This document shows, in pieces, positions 47,103-55,730 of a stretch of DNA of 64,000 nt (within the stretch, counting starts at the first letter, position 1; each line of letters begins with the position of its first letter). This DNA comes from Affinundibacterium amnicola. Lineage in GTDB: Bacteria > Pseudomonadota > Gammaproteobacteria > Burkholderiales > Burkholderiaceae_D. A program made the translations under genes and the position numbers. The notes beneath the pieces are model-generated. The model did not search any database. It had not been told where the DNA came from and was given only the letters and a program-made list of their open reading frames with translations. The stretch lies in the NCBI RefSeq assembly GCF_014284275.1, contig NZ_JACOFU010000008.1, positions 124,001 through 188,000 of the forward strand. Reading direction: 5' to 3'.

Positions 47103-49301
47103 ATGGAAATTAAAGTCAACTTTCTCGATAAGCTTCGCCTTGAAGCCAAGTTCGATGATTTTACGGTGATCGCTGATCAGCCTATCCGTTACAAAGGTGA
47201 TGGCTCGGCACCGGGGCCGTTTGACTATTTCCTCGCTTCCTCCGCTCTATGCGCAGCTTACTTTGTGAAGTTGTACTGCAATACACGCGATATTCCAACC
47301 GAAAATATTCGTCTGTCACAAAACAATATCGTTGATCCAGAGAATCGCTACGCGCAGATTTTTAAGATTCAGGTGGAATTACCCGCCGATATTTCTGCTA
47401 AAGATCGCGAAGGCATTTTGCGTTCTATCGAGCGCTGCACCGTCAAGAAGGTAGTACAAGAAGGGCCGCAATTTGTGATCGAGGAAGTCGACAATCTCGA
47501 CGCTGATGCACAGGCTTTGCTAACTTTAAATCCGAATACTGATGCAGCGACCTACATTCTCGGTAAAGATCTGCCGCTAGAAAAAACGATTGCGAATATG
47601 TCGAGTTTGTTAGCCGGACTTGGCATCAAAATCGAAATCGCCTCATGGCGCAATATCATTCCGAATGTGTGGTCACTGCATATTCGCGATGCGCATTCAC
47701 CGATGTGCTTTACCAATGGTAAAGGCGCGACTAAAGAAAGTGCTTTAGCCTCGGCTTTGGGTGAATATATAGAACGCCTCAGCAATAATCACTTTTATGC
47801 TGGCTCGTTTTGGGGCGAAGATATTGCCAATGCCGAGTTCGTGCATTACCCCAATGAGAAATGGTTCAAGCCCGGTAAGAAAAATGCGCTGCCGAAAGAA
47901 ATTTTGGATGCTTACAGTCTCGCGATTTACAACCCCGAGAAAGAACTGCGTGGCTCGCATCTGATCGACACTAATTCTGGCAATAGCGAGCGCGGTATTT
48001 GCTCCTTACCTTTCGTGCGTCAATCTGATGGCGAAACGGTTTACTTTCCATCCAACTTAGTTGAAAACCTGTACGCCAGTAATGGTATGAGTGCTGGCAA
48101 TACACTGGTCGAAGCACAGGTGCAATGTTTGTCTGAGATTTTTGAACGTGCTGTTAAACGCGAAATTCTCGAAGGCGAAATCGCTCTACCCGATGTACCA
48201 CAAGAGGTGTTGGCGAAATATCCTAGCATCCTCGCTGGCATACAAGGCTTGGAAGAACAAGGTTTTCCCGTTTTAGTAAAAGATGCTTCGCTAGGCGGGC
48301 AATATCCTGTAATGTGCGTGACCTTGATGAACCCACGCACAGGTGGCGTGTTTGCTTCTTTCGGCGCGCATCCTAGTTTTGAAGTGGCACTAGAACGTAG
48401 CTTGACTGAGCTATTGCAAGGTCGCAGTTTTGAAGGTCTGAATGACTTGCCGCCACCAACCTTCGTCAGCAACGCCGTCACCGAACCGAATAATTTTGTC
48501 GAACACTTTATCGATTCTAGCGGTGTGGTGTCGTGGCGTTTTTTCAGCTCCAAGTCTGACCACGAATTTGTAGAATGGGATTTTTCAGGTCATGGCGAAA
48601 ACTCCAACGCCGACGAAGCCGCTACCCTATTCGGCATCCTCGCCGAGATGGGCAAAGAAGTGTATCAAGCGGTCTACGACCAACTCGGCGCAACCGCTTG
48701 CCGCATCTTGGTGCCAGGCTATTCCGAAGTGTATCCGGTCGAAGATCTGATCTGGGATAACACCAACAAATCGCTCTTGTTCCGCCAAGACATTTTGAAT
48801 TTGCACACACTTGACGACGACGCATTAGTAGCTCTGCTCGAGCGTTTAGAAAATAATGAACTAGACGATTACAGCGATATCGCAACACTGATCGGCATAG
48901 AATTTGACGAAAACACCGTGTGGGGACAACTCACGGTGCTCGAATTAAAGTTGTTAATCAATCTCGCCCTACAAGAATTTGAAGAAGCCCACGACCAAGT
49001 ACAAGCCTTCTTGCAGTACAACGACAACACCGTCGAACGCGGTTTGTTTTATCAAGCTTTGAATGTAGTGTTAGAAGTCGAGTTAGACGACGAACTCGAT
49101 CACGACGATTACGAAACCAACTTCCGCCGAATGTTTGGTAAGGAACGTATGGATGCGGTCTATGGCTCACTAGAAGGCAGCGTGCGCTTTTATGGTTTAA
49201 CGCCTACCAGTATGAAACTGGAAGGACTGGATAGGCATCAGAGGTTGATTGATAGTTATAAGAAGTTGCATGTGGTGCGGGGGAAGTTAGTTGGTAACTA
49301 A
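47103..49301 (+). CDS. ycaO: OsmC-YcaO fusion protein
   Basis: A 732-residue protein. An N-terminal OsmC/Ohr-like domain (about 1-140; ASSALCAAYFVKLYCNTRD) is fused to a YcaO ATP-dependent cyclodehydratase-type domain (about 160-560), with the ATP/Mg motifs ESALASALGEYIERLSNN and EAQVQCLSEIFERAV. A C-terminal Asp/Glu-rich helical region follows (about 570-720). YcaO of enterobacteria aids RimO in beta-methylthiolation of ribosomal protein S12. The ATG at 47103 starts the OsmC strand directly. The last codons recur at 52131-52208 as a degenerate copy. Confidence 0.92.
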   Translation: MEIKVNFLDKLRLEAKFDDFTVIADQPIRYKGDGSAPGPFDYFLASSALCAAYFVKLYCNTRDIPTENIRLSQNNIVDPENRYAQIFKIQVELPADISAKDREGILRSIERCTVKKVVQEGPQFVIEEVDNLDADAQALLTLNPNTDAATYILGKDLPLEKTIANMSSLLAGLGIKIEIASWRNIIPNVWSLHIRDAHSPMCFTNGKGATKESALASALGEYIERLSNNHFYAGSFWGEDIANAEFVHYPNEKWFKPGKKNALPKEILDAYSLAIYNPEKELRGSHLIDTNSGNSERGICSLPFVRQSDGETVYFPSNLVENLYASNGMSAGNTLVEAQVQCLSEIFERAVKREILEGEIALPDVPQEVLAKYPSILAGIQGLEEQGFPVLVKDASLGGQYPVMCVTLMNPRTGGVFASFGAHPSFEVALERSLTELLQGRSFEGLNDLPPPTFVSNAVTEPNNFVEHFIDSSGVVSWRFFSSKSDHEFVEWDFSGHGENSNADEAATLFGILAEMGKEVYQAVYDQLGATACRILVPGYSEVYPVEDLIWDNTNKSLLFRQDILNLHTLDDDALVALLERLENNELDDYSDIATLIGIEFDENTVWGQLTVLELKLLINLALQEFEEAHDQVQAFLQYNDNTVERGLFYQALNVVLEVELDDELDHDDYETNFRRMFGKERMDAVYGSLEGSVRFYGLTPTSMKLEGLDRHQRLIDSYKKLHVVRGKLVGN
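49251..49279. repeat. Left direct repeat (3' end of ycaO) bounding the accessory segment
   Basis: 29 bases inside the end of ycaO, matched at 52152-52180 with 26 of 29 identical. The two copies bracket the caspase and toxin-antitoxin genes. Confidence 0.65.
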
Positions 49302-49451
49302 TCGGAATGAATGGAGTTAATCAAATCACCTATCCACTCATCAGTATGTCCGCTAGCAGCAGTTTTCCTCTCCAGCCTTCATTTTAGATGGAATTGAATA
49401 GAATTTCGGGATTACAAATTTTAGTCCTGCAAAAAGAATTAGGAGTTCTTC

Positions 49452-50906
49452 ATGCATCGCTTTGCATTTTTTCTCAGCAGTGAAAATTACAAACATTATT
49501 CTGACACTCCATACTGCCACGCAGATGCAGAACTTCTCCGAAAGACATTGATAGAAAGCTGCGATTATCTACCAGAAAATTCGATAATCTTAAAGCTCGA
49601 AAAAGATGACGGGAACACTAATGAACAGATACTAAAACAAGTCGCTGATTTAGTAACGCAAACAAAAGATGGTGACTCAATTCTTTTTTTCTATGCAGGA
49701 CACGGTATAGCAATCGATTCAAATACTTACCTTGTCTTACCCGAAACTTCACCACTCAATGCAGCTGCTACATCTTTAAAGCTGTCGGAAGTTAATTATT
49801 ACTTAAGTCAAAATAAGAGACTTAACATTAGAATCTTCGATTGTTGCCACTCTGGTGAAGGCAGCCGAAATGCGGTCTCAGAGAATCAAGCAGCAGAATT
49901 TATGCAAGCCATTCTTAATGAAGGGAACGATTGCAGCTTGACGTTTGCTAGCTGTGCCGTTCACGAAAAATCATATCCCGATGACGCAGAATGTCAGGGT
50001 GTATTTACTGCATCACTCGTAAATGCAATAAATGCGCAAAAGGCAGATTCTGATATCTATTTAGAATCCCTGAAAATTGAAGTTTGCAATTCGGTACAAG
50101 CATGGTGCGCAAAGCGCGGTAAAACTCAAACACCAACCTTACGTGTTCAAGTGACGGGTAATATGCCATTTGCTCGTAGAAAAAATCCGCCAGAGCCTGA
50201 AGCTACTTTATCTACCTCACCAGTGTTATCCAGATCTGAGCAGCTCAATAATGCACGTCAATCTGTAGTGGTTGATAACAAACTTTATCCCGAACTGACA
50301 GCGGCACTAAATATCATCGCAACTGAATTTGAAAAGCGTATTCAGGAGACCGATGTATACGGAATCAATATAAATAGAATCGAGCCAAAGATTGCAGAAG
50401 ATATTCCTGAATTTCTGAAACAAAAAATAATTGATCGGATGAAAACCTATAGAACCATGCACGCTATGAATGTAGTGCGTGTGGAGCGTCCACAGATAAA
50501 AAATTCTATTCTTTCTTCTTTTTTGGAACATAGACCGATCTACGATACAAATTATTATATTAATCAGAAATTTGAAATGCCAAAATGTTTTCAAACATTT
50601 GAAAGCACTACAGATGGTTATATTCCCTCATCATCTATATTTTTTTATGTTTGTCCACTTCAAACGACAATCGCCGTGCTAATGGGGTATTTTTTTGACA
50701 AATCATTTAACGCATCAGAGCCTGACATTAAACTTCAAAAAGTTTTGCACAAAGTATATTCAATATCAGATTTTAGAAATAAAGAATATGTATTAGGCTT
50801 TGATGACTTTATTGCCTCGTTTAAGTTGGATTTGGAACTGGCAATTGATGAACGACTGACGTATTTAGCGAAGGAAAATCAGGCTGCATCCAAACCGCAG
50901 GCCTAA
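49452..50906 (+). CDS. Caspase-family (C14) protease with unknown C-terminal domain
   Basis: A 484-residue protein with a caspase-like p20 domain (about 1-230). The dyad is intact: His84 in FFYAGHG and Cys132 in FDCCHSG. The remaining 250 residues, after a Pro/Ser linker near 240-260, form a domain I do not recognise; it is mixed alpha/beta, with aromatic strands (SSSIFFYVCPLQ) and a Lys/Asp-rich end. There is no signal peptide, so it is cytosolic. It starts with AGGAG and is visibly more AT-rich than ycaO. Bacterial caspase-like proteins often act as death effectors in anti-phage systems; the neighbouring toxin-antitoxin genes support that, but it is not proof. Confidence 0.82.
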   Translation: MHRFAFFLSSENYKHYSDTPYCHADAELLRKTLIESCDYLPENSIILKLEKDDGNTNEQILKQVADLVTQTKDGDSILFFYAGHGIAIDSNTYLVLPETSPLNAAATSLKLSEVNYYLSQNKRLNIRIFDCCHSGEGSRNAVSENQAAEFMQAILNEGNDCSLTFASCAVHEKSYPDDAECQGVFTASLVNAINAQKADSDIYLESLKIEVCNSVQAWCAKRGKTQTPTLRVQVTGNMPFARRKNPPEPEATLSTSPVLSRSEQLNNARQSVVVDNKLYPELTAALNIIATEFEKRIQETDVYGININRIEPKIAEDIPEFLKQKIIDRMKTYRTMHAMNVVRVERPQIKNSILSSFLEHRPIYDTNYYINQKFEMPKCFQTFESTTDGYIPSSSIFFYVCPLQTTIAVLMGYFFDKSFNASEPDIKLQKVLHKVYSISDFRNKEYVLGFDDFIASFKLDLELAIDERLTYLAKENQAASKPQA

Positions 50907-51012
50907 CATAGAATTTCGTTCTAATATTAGTTTTGAATCTACGACACGCAAACCAAAAGGATCAGCAACGATTAAAAAATATTCGACGCCGATCTTTTAG
51001 CTTCATGAGAAT

Positions 51013-51351
51013 TCAAGAAGAATGAATCTTAGCAGTCAACTCCAAACCCAAAGCGTTCATCACCGCTAAGGTCGTTCTCAGTGTTGGATTGCCAGTGTCG
51101 CTGAATGAGCGATATAGTTGTTCACGTGATAGTCCGGTTTCACCAGCAATCTGCGCCATACCTTTGGCTCGCGCGACGACACCAAGTGCGTGCGCAATGT
51201 AGGCTGCGTCGTTGGTTTCAAAGGCTTGCGCCATAAAGCTCGCGATTGCTTCGTCTGAGTTTAAATCCTCGGCAGGATCATAATTACTCAACTTTTCCGA
51301 AACCTTGTGGCCCGCTACGTTCTTGCTGCCATCTTTGGTCGAGTATGTCAT
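51013..51351 (-). CDS. HigA-type antitoxin (HTH_XRE-like)
   Basis: A 112-residue antitoxin of the addiction-module antidote group (HigA/graT-A like). The C-terminal helix-turn-helix reads GMAQIAGETGLSREQLYRSFS then NPTLRTTLAVMNALGL. The Asp/Glu-rich middle is the toxin-binding part. The ATG at 51351 has AGGAG eight bases ahead. It follows the toxin gene by 39 bases, the toxin-first order typical of higBA. It would neutralise the toxin and repress the operon. Confidence 0.85.
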   Translation of the reverse strand: MTYSTKDGSKNVAGHKVSEKLSNYDPAEDLNSDEAIASFMAQAFETNDAAYIAHALGVVARAKGMAQIAGETGLSREQLYRSFSDTGNPTLRTTLAVMNALGLELTAKIHSS

Positions 51352-51390
51352 TTTCTTACTCCTGTTCACTACGTCACTGTGTATTCGGTG

Positions 51391-51687
51391 CTACTCATCC
51401 AACTCTCTAGCTAATCGTTTGGCCGCACGTATGTCTTTCGTCTGCGTGCTCTTATCGCCGCCACATAAAAGGATGATAATGGCGTTACCCCGGCGTTTAA
51501 AATAAATACGATAGCCCGATCCATAATGAATTCTAAGCTCGCTGATTCCTTCGCCAATTGGTTTGACGTCACCCATATGTCCAAAACTCAATCGATCAAG
51601 TCGTGATGCAATCAAACCGAGAGCGCGCGCATCTTTCACTTGCGAGCGCCATTTCTTGAACGTTGCGGTTTGCTGAAGAATCATCAT
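51391..51687 (-). CDS. RelE/ParE-superfamily toxin (HigB-like)
   Basis: A 98-residue toxin. It shows FKKWRSQVKDARALGLIASRLDR at the N-terminus, then ISELRIHYGSGYRIYFKRR and IILLCGGDKSTQTKDI, the standard pattern of the HigB/addiction-module-killer family, whose members are ribosome-dependent mRNA endonucleases. It is the first gene of the pair. Function assigned from the family. Confidence 0.88.
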   Translation of the reverse strand: MMILQQTATFKKWRSQVKDARALGLIASRLDRLSFGHMGDVKPIGEGISELRIHYGSGYRIYFKRRGNAIIILLCGGDKSTQTKDIRAAKRLARELDE

Positions 51688-51820
51688 GATTCATTGTAGT
51701 TTATAGACTACTTTGTATGCAAGCTAGATTTAGAAGCTTCGAAAGATTTTTATGATCGAGATTGAATCAGCTAGTGCGACGCCCTGCAAAGCCTGCACAA
51801 CGATAGCGAGTGGGATAAGA

Positions 51821-51982
51821 TCAGGCTTCTGCGAGAAGTCGAGCGACATGTTCGTCATAAATCATCTTTGCGGTTTCAATACAGCGTGCGTCACCCGTTG
51901 CCATGAGGTCGGCGTAGACCAGCAATGGCGGAACCATGTTGCGATGTTTCGGGTCGTCGGTGAGATAGTCGATGTCAAGATA
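51821..51982 (-). pseudogene. 3' remnant of an AbiEi-type antitoxin gene
   Basis: On the minus strand a frame without start reads about 53 codons from 51982 to a TGA at 51821-51823. It contains DDPKHRNMVPPLLVYADLM and GDARCIETAK, which resemble the conserved C-terminus of type IV AbiEi-like antitoxins. Just upstream in that frame is a TAA, so the 5' part is missing. It is a decayed leftover of a defence or plasmid-maintenance gene. Family assignment is from memory of the motif. Confidence 0.5.
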
Positions 51983-52130
51983 TGTCCATTAATTTCACTA
52001 GTCCAATAATGATGGACAAAAGTATTTATTGGACAAATTGCCTTTCGCTTCAAAGAGATCTGTTACGTTTAAAAAGCTTTTCTGACAACAAATCCCTACC
52101 GTAAGACTTGAGCAAAACAAGTGACAGACC

Positions 52131-52208
52131 ATGGTTTTTGAAATTGTTTTAGATAGTTATAAGAAATTGCAATTGGTGCGCAGAAAATTCTTAAACACAT
52201 CCAGCTAA
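52131..52208 (+). pseudogene. Degenerate second copy of the ycaO 3' end
   Basis: A 25-codon frame ending in TAA at 52206 reads LDSYKKLQLVRRKF, which matches the C-terminus of YcaO (IDSYKKLHVVRGKL). The DNA identity over the 29-base core 52152-52180 is 26/29. It looks like a leftover of the gene end, displaced by insertion of the intervening 2.9 kb. Confidence 0.65.
52152..52180. repeat. Right direct repeat bounding the accessory segment
   Basis: Partner of 49251-49279; 26 of 29 bases are the same, starting with a 14-base exact match GATAGTTATAAGAA. Confidence 0.65.
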
Positions 52209-52292
52209 AGCAATAAAATTAAAAGATAGAAAACTGGTTCAACTACCCAAACTGCATAGTTAAACCAGCGATCATCTGCTCATTTGCAAAAA

Positions 52293-52742
52293 CTATTTGC
52301 GAGTACCACTCCAAGACTTGCTCACGATTTTCCACTGTCCATCAATCTTATTCAGTGCAAGGTAATCAACACCTAACCACTGTGGATAATCTAATGTGAC
52401 TTTGACCACCGCACCAGTATCACTGATATCCAAAATCGTATATTGGCGATGACGCTGAGCTTCGTCGTCGGCTGGTTTGCCGGGAAAACCTTGTGCCCAT
52501 TCTTCCCCAGTTTGAGTAACCGTTTTTTGCTGCTTGCTGGAATATCCCAAGACCACGGCATCTTTTCTGAACACTTGAAAAGCAATATCTGCACGACCAG
52601 CTTTAAACGCCTGCATCATCGTTTTCATTGTTTGATCAACTGCTGCAAACTCCTTGTGCTGCTGGACTTGCGCGAGAACTGGCAGGGATACGCCAGTCAT
52701 GGCACAGACTAAGACGATTAATGTTAGAAATTTTTTCATCAT
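52293..52742 (-). CDS. NTF2-like (SnoaL/DUF4440-type) periplasmic protein
   Basis: A 149-residue exported protein. A signal peptide (about 1-25, ending VLA) precedes an NTF2-like cone fold of about 120 residues, with the usual KEFAAVDQTMKTMMQAFKAGRA helix and a C-terminal KIDGQWKIVSKSW strand. NTF2-like proteins bind small ligands or act as simple enzymes; no catalytic residues can be assigned. It is 33 bases downstream of the DJ-1-like gene in the same direction. Confidence 0.78.
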   Translation of the reverse strand: MMKKFLTLIVLVCAMTGVSLPVLAQVQQHKEFAAVDQTMKTMMQAFKAGRADIAFQVFRKDAVVLGYSSKQQKTVTQTGEEWAQGFPGKPADDEAQRHRQYTILDISDTGAVVKVTLDYPQWLGVDYLALNKIDGQWKIVSKSWSGTRK

Positions 52743-52775
52743 TTAATTCCTTGAAAGAGAAAAGAAAACAAAAGT

Positions 52776-53690
52776 TTATTGAGAGATTTTTTGCTGCAGC
52801 AATTGCACGACCGCATTGGCAACCAAGGGCGCAGATGGATAATTTTGCCCCGTCACCAAGCGGCCATCGATTTCCACATGCGGTTTTTCAGGATCTGGTG
52901 CTTTGAATAGGCCGCCATGCTGTTCTATGGTTTGACGAATCAGAAACGGAAAATGTTGAAAGTAACCAGCGGTGCGATCTTCGTATTCTTCGGGATAGCC
53001 GGTAACCCGCTTACCACTGACCAAATACTTGCCATCGCTGAGTTTTAAACGCGCGATCCCTGCCGTACCATGACAAACCGCAGAAACCACACCGCCACGT
53101 TCATACACCTTGCGTGAAATGTGCTGCAAGTTTTGGTCATCAACGACTTGATAAATCGCATTGCTACCGCCGACGTAATACACGGCTTGATATAAATTGG
53201 CATCAATCTGTTCTGGCTTTGCAGTGCGCTCCAGCCCATCCATGATGCGTCTGTCTTGTAAACGAGCCGTTAAGCGTGACCCCAGCACCGTGGGATCAAT
53301 TGGCACAGCGCCGCCGGCAGGGGAGACAAAATCAACCGTATAACCAGCCGTGACGAAGATATCCCAGGCATTGACCACTTCACCAAAACTCACACTCGCG
53401 GGCAAACTAGAGTTACCGTGAAATCGACTGCTCGATAAAATAAATAAGACACGACCGGATGATTTGGTCTGGGATGTTTTTTCTGCTTCTGGTGAAATTG
53501 TTGCTGCAAGCAGATGCGCGGACTGGGGTGTCGCTTCTGCTAATGAGGTATTACTTAGCTGAACATGTGCTCGCGCTTGCATGGTTCCGGCGCACCACAG
53601 GCACAGCGCCATCACCAGCATCAGCATCAGCATCAGCAACATCGGCCGCATAGAATTGTTTCGATTACAAAGCATCGTTGAAAGCTCCAT
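52776..53690 (-). CDS. DJ-1/PfpI-family (type 1 glutamine amidotransferase-like) exported protein
   Basis: A 304-residue protein. The N-terminus has a Leu/Met-rich signal segment (LLMLMLMLVMALCLW) and the first mature residues are Ala/Ser-rich. The DJ-1/PfpI domain follows (about 75-290) with the nucleophile elbow VSAVCHGTAGIARL near residue 205 and YPEEYEDRTAGYFQHFPF, as in Hsp31-like proteins. These act as glyoxalases, chaperones or hydrolases, and an exported version is unusual. It lies 37 bases after the AraC regulator and is probably co-transcribed with it. Confidence 0.82.
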   Translation of the reverse strand: MELSTMLCNRNNSMRPMLLMLMLMLVMALCLWCAGTMQARAHVQLSNTSLAEATPQSAHLLAATISPEAEKTSQTKSSGRVLFILSSSRFHGNSSLPASVSFGEVVNAWDIFVTAGYTVDFVSPAGGAVPIDPTVLGSRLTARLQDRRIMDGLERTAKPEQIDANLYQAVYYVGGSNAIYQVVDDQNLQHISRKVYERGGVVSAVCHGTAGIARLKLSDGKYLVSGKRVTGYPEEYEDRTAGYFQHFPFLIRQTIEQHGGLFKAPDPEKPHVEIDGRLVTGQNYPSAPLVANAVVQLLQQKISQ

Positions 53691-53727
53691 TGAAAGTTGA
53701 AGGAGCTTTCATACTAAACAAAATCTT

Positions 53728-54789
53728 TTAAATCAATGTCTTAGCAGGTGTTTCAGGAGTCCTGAAACCTGTTTCCGGAGTTTGATTTTGCTCTCGATAG
53801 ACTGAAGGCGTACATCCATTGGCTTTTTTGAAGGCGGCATAGAAGGTGGACATCGACTGGAAACCCGCAGCCTCGGCGATGCTCTCTAATGGGAGTTGCG
53901 GCGTTTGCACAAGCAAGTGCTGTGCTTCCGCCACGCGTAAGCCAGTCAGATATTGTTTGAATGAGGTGCCATTATTATCGTTCAGTAATTGCGACAATCT
54001 CGCCTGAGGCACACCCAATCGTCGCGACAAACGCGGCAAACTGAGCGACGGGTCCAAAAACAATCGTTCGGTTGACATTAAATTGGCTAAGGCTTGCAGT
54101 TCGTTGACTGCCTCTGGTGTGTCAATTCTTCTGTTTTGATAAGGCTCTACCGGCGCCTCTCCATGTCGCCATCCCCAAGCCACAATCAAACACAAATACA
54201 AGACAAATGAAAACGACAAAGCGCCAACAATGTAAGAAGTGTAGCCAGACAAAAAATAAGCGAACCAGATGATCCAAAGCCCCGCGACTAGCGTCAGTAA
54301 CAAACGCCGTGCATTAGCGGTGGGCAAACGATGTCTTTGCTGTATTAACAAAGCACCGCTAATGAGCAGATAGGCAAACCACAGCCAAGAAATTGTTTGA
54401 ACAATGGCGCCATGCCATAAGGATGCATGATGGGCATAAGGCCACATCAGATTGACGAACATCGCCACAACACCGATTAACAACAAATGAGTGCGTTCCC
54501 AAGATCCCAAACTAGTCGCGCTGCTTAAACTACTACGCACAAAAAAATACAAACAGGGACCGATGAAAAAGCAGGCTGTCAATCCCACTTGTATCACGAT
54601 GGATGGTGTATCCGATAAGAAAAAAAGCGCGACCGATTTACCAGTACGAATGCTGACCATCAAAATCAAGATCGCCAACCAACGCTGAGCGACAGACGCA
54701 GAACCTGTGATCAATAAATACAACGACAGCGCAAGGCCATTAAAAGAACCGAGTGCCGCGAAAAAGAACAATAAGTGATTGTTAAACAT
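53728..54789 (-). CDS. AraC-family regulator with N-terminal membrane domain
   Basis: A 353-residue protein with seven predicted membrane helices in the first 215 residues and an AraC-type double helix-turn-helix at the C-terminus (about 245-335; LPRLSRRLGVPQARLSQLL and AGFQSMSTFYAAFKKANG). The membrane domain should sense an extracytoplasmic signal and the regulator acts from the membrane. It heads a probable operon with the DJ-1-like and NTF2-like genes, which it may control. Confidence 0.85.
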   Translation of the reverse strand: MFNNHLLFFFAALGSFNGLALSLYLLITGSASVAQRWLAILILMVSIRTGKSVALFFLSDTPSIVIQVGLTACFFIGPCLYFFVRSSLSSATSLGSWERTHLLLIGVVAMFVNLMWPYAHHASLWHGAIVQTISWLWFAYLLISGALLIQQRHRLPTANARRLLLTLVAGLWIIWFAYFLSGYTSYIVGALSFSFVLYLCLIVAWGWRHGEAPVEPYQNRRIDTPEAVNELQALANLMSTERLFLDPSLSLPRLSRRLGVPQARLSQLLNDNNGTSFKQYLTGLRVAEAQHLLVQTPQLPLESIAEAAGFQSMSTFYAAFKKANGCTPSVYREQNQTPETGFRTPETPAKTLI

Positions 54790-54956
54790 CGTCTAATTTA
54801 TTGAAGTGATAGCAGGACGCAATCTTAGACTATAAGCGGTGCGGCGACCTCCGCCTGCCAAGGTCATGACAGCACGATAGACAGCAAACCCAGTTTCATC
54901 ACTTCACCCGTTTATCAAAGATAAACTCAGACCTTCGGCTTCGTCACACGGCTCAC

Positions 54957-55730
54957 TCATAAAGAGTCAACCATGATCTCCTTTACCGTCTGTAAGTATG
55001 CACGACTCACTGCCAACGTGGTACCGCAACTGAGGATCAATTTCGCCGCTCCGTTGGTAAAATGACTCAATTTGACGATATGTGTGGTGCGCACTAAATA
55101 GGCGCGATGTATCCGTACAAAAATTTTTGGGTCGAGCTTTTTTTCCAAGGTATTCATGGTCACACGTAACAATTTACATCCCTGCTTAGCATGTAATTCC
55201 ACGTAATTACCCGCGCTTGAAATGTAACGGACTTGATTTAGCGAGAGCATCTCAATTTCACCCAAGCTGCGTATTGCTACTTGTTGAAGATAACTTTGCT
55301 GTGGTTTCGAGCCGGCTTCAAGATAGGCATGCAAGGATTTACCATAGGCACTTTTTTCGCGCATCTGGACTGTCTCCGCTGCACGCACCAGTGCCTCGGA
55401 GAGTCGCGCATTCGAAAAAGGTTTTAACAAATAATCCATCGCAAAACATTCAAACGCGTGCAAGGCATAACAGCTGTGTGCGGTCACGAAAATAATCACC
55501 GGTGGTGCGCTGGTTTTGCAAAGACGTTTGGCAAGATCGATGCCCGATGTTTCTGGCATGTGGATATCGAGAAAAATCACATCGACTTGATGCTTAGCGA
55601 GCGCTTCCTCAGCCTCACTAGCGCTCTCACACAATGCCATGACTTGCCAATCAGGATGATTGCGGAGCGCACATTGAAGATTGACGCGACCCAATTCTTC
55701 GTCGTCAACAATAATCGCATTAATACTCAT
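54957..55730 (-). CDS. LytTR-type response regulator
   Basis: A 257-residue regulator. A receiver domain (about 1-125) has the acidic pocket VDDEE, the phosphorylation Asp in VIFLDIHMPE near residue 56, and the Lys in LLKPF near 105. The C-terminal LytTR DNA-binding domain (about 150-255) contains IRSLGEIEMLSLNQVRYI and FVRIHRAYLVRTTHIV. The ATG at 55730 lies inside the end of the kinase gene (11-base overlap), so translation is coupled. The open frame extends upstream, but the receiver begins at this Met. Confidence 0.9.
   Translation of the reverse strand: MSINAIIVDDEELGRVNLQCALRNHPDWQVMALCESASEAEEALAKHQVDVIFLDIHMPETSGIDLAKRLCKTSAPPVIIFVTAHSCYALHAFECFAMDYLLKPFSNARLSEALVRAAETVQMREKSAYGKSLHAYLEAGSKPQQSYLQQVAIRSLGEIEMLSLNQVRYISSAGNYVELHAKQGCKLLRVTMNTLEKKLDPKIFVRIHRAYLVRTTHIVKLSHFTNGAAKLILSCGTTLAVSRAYLQTVKEIMVDSL

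Larger units (their letters stand above)
51983..52292. other. Degenerate spacer at the island edge
   Basis: AT-rich stretch between the AbiEi remnant and the NTF2-like gene. Its only recognisable content is the second copy of the ycaO 3' end (52131-52208). Confidence 0.5.

Noticed and set aside
48041..48553. 170-codon open frame antisense to ycaO
   Set aside because: Lies wholly inside the YcaO domain; composition is that of a shadow frame and no ribosome site or family is seen.
51752..52009. 85-codon plus-strand frame beside the toxin gene
   Set aside because: Its sequence is the antisense of the AbiEi-like remnant; the minus-strand reading has clear protein motifs while the plus-strand reading does not.
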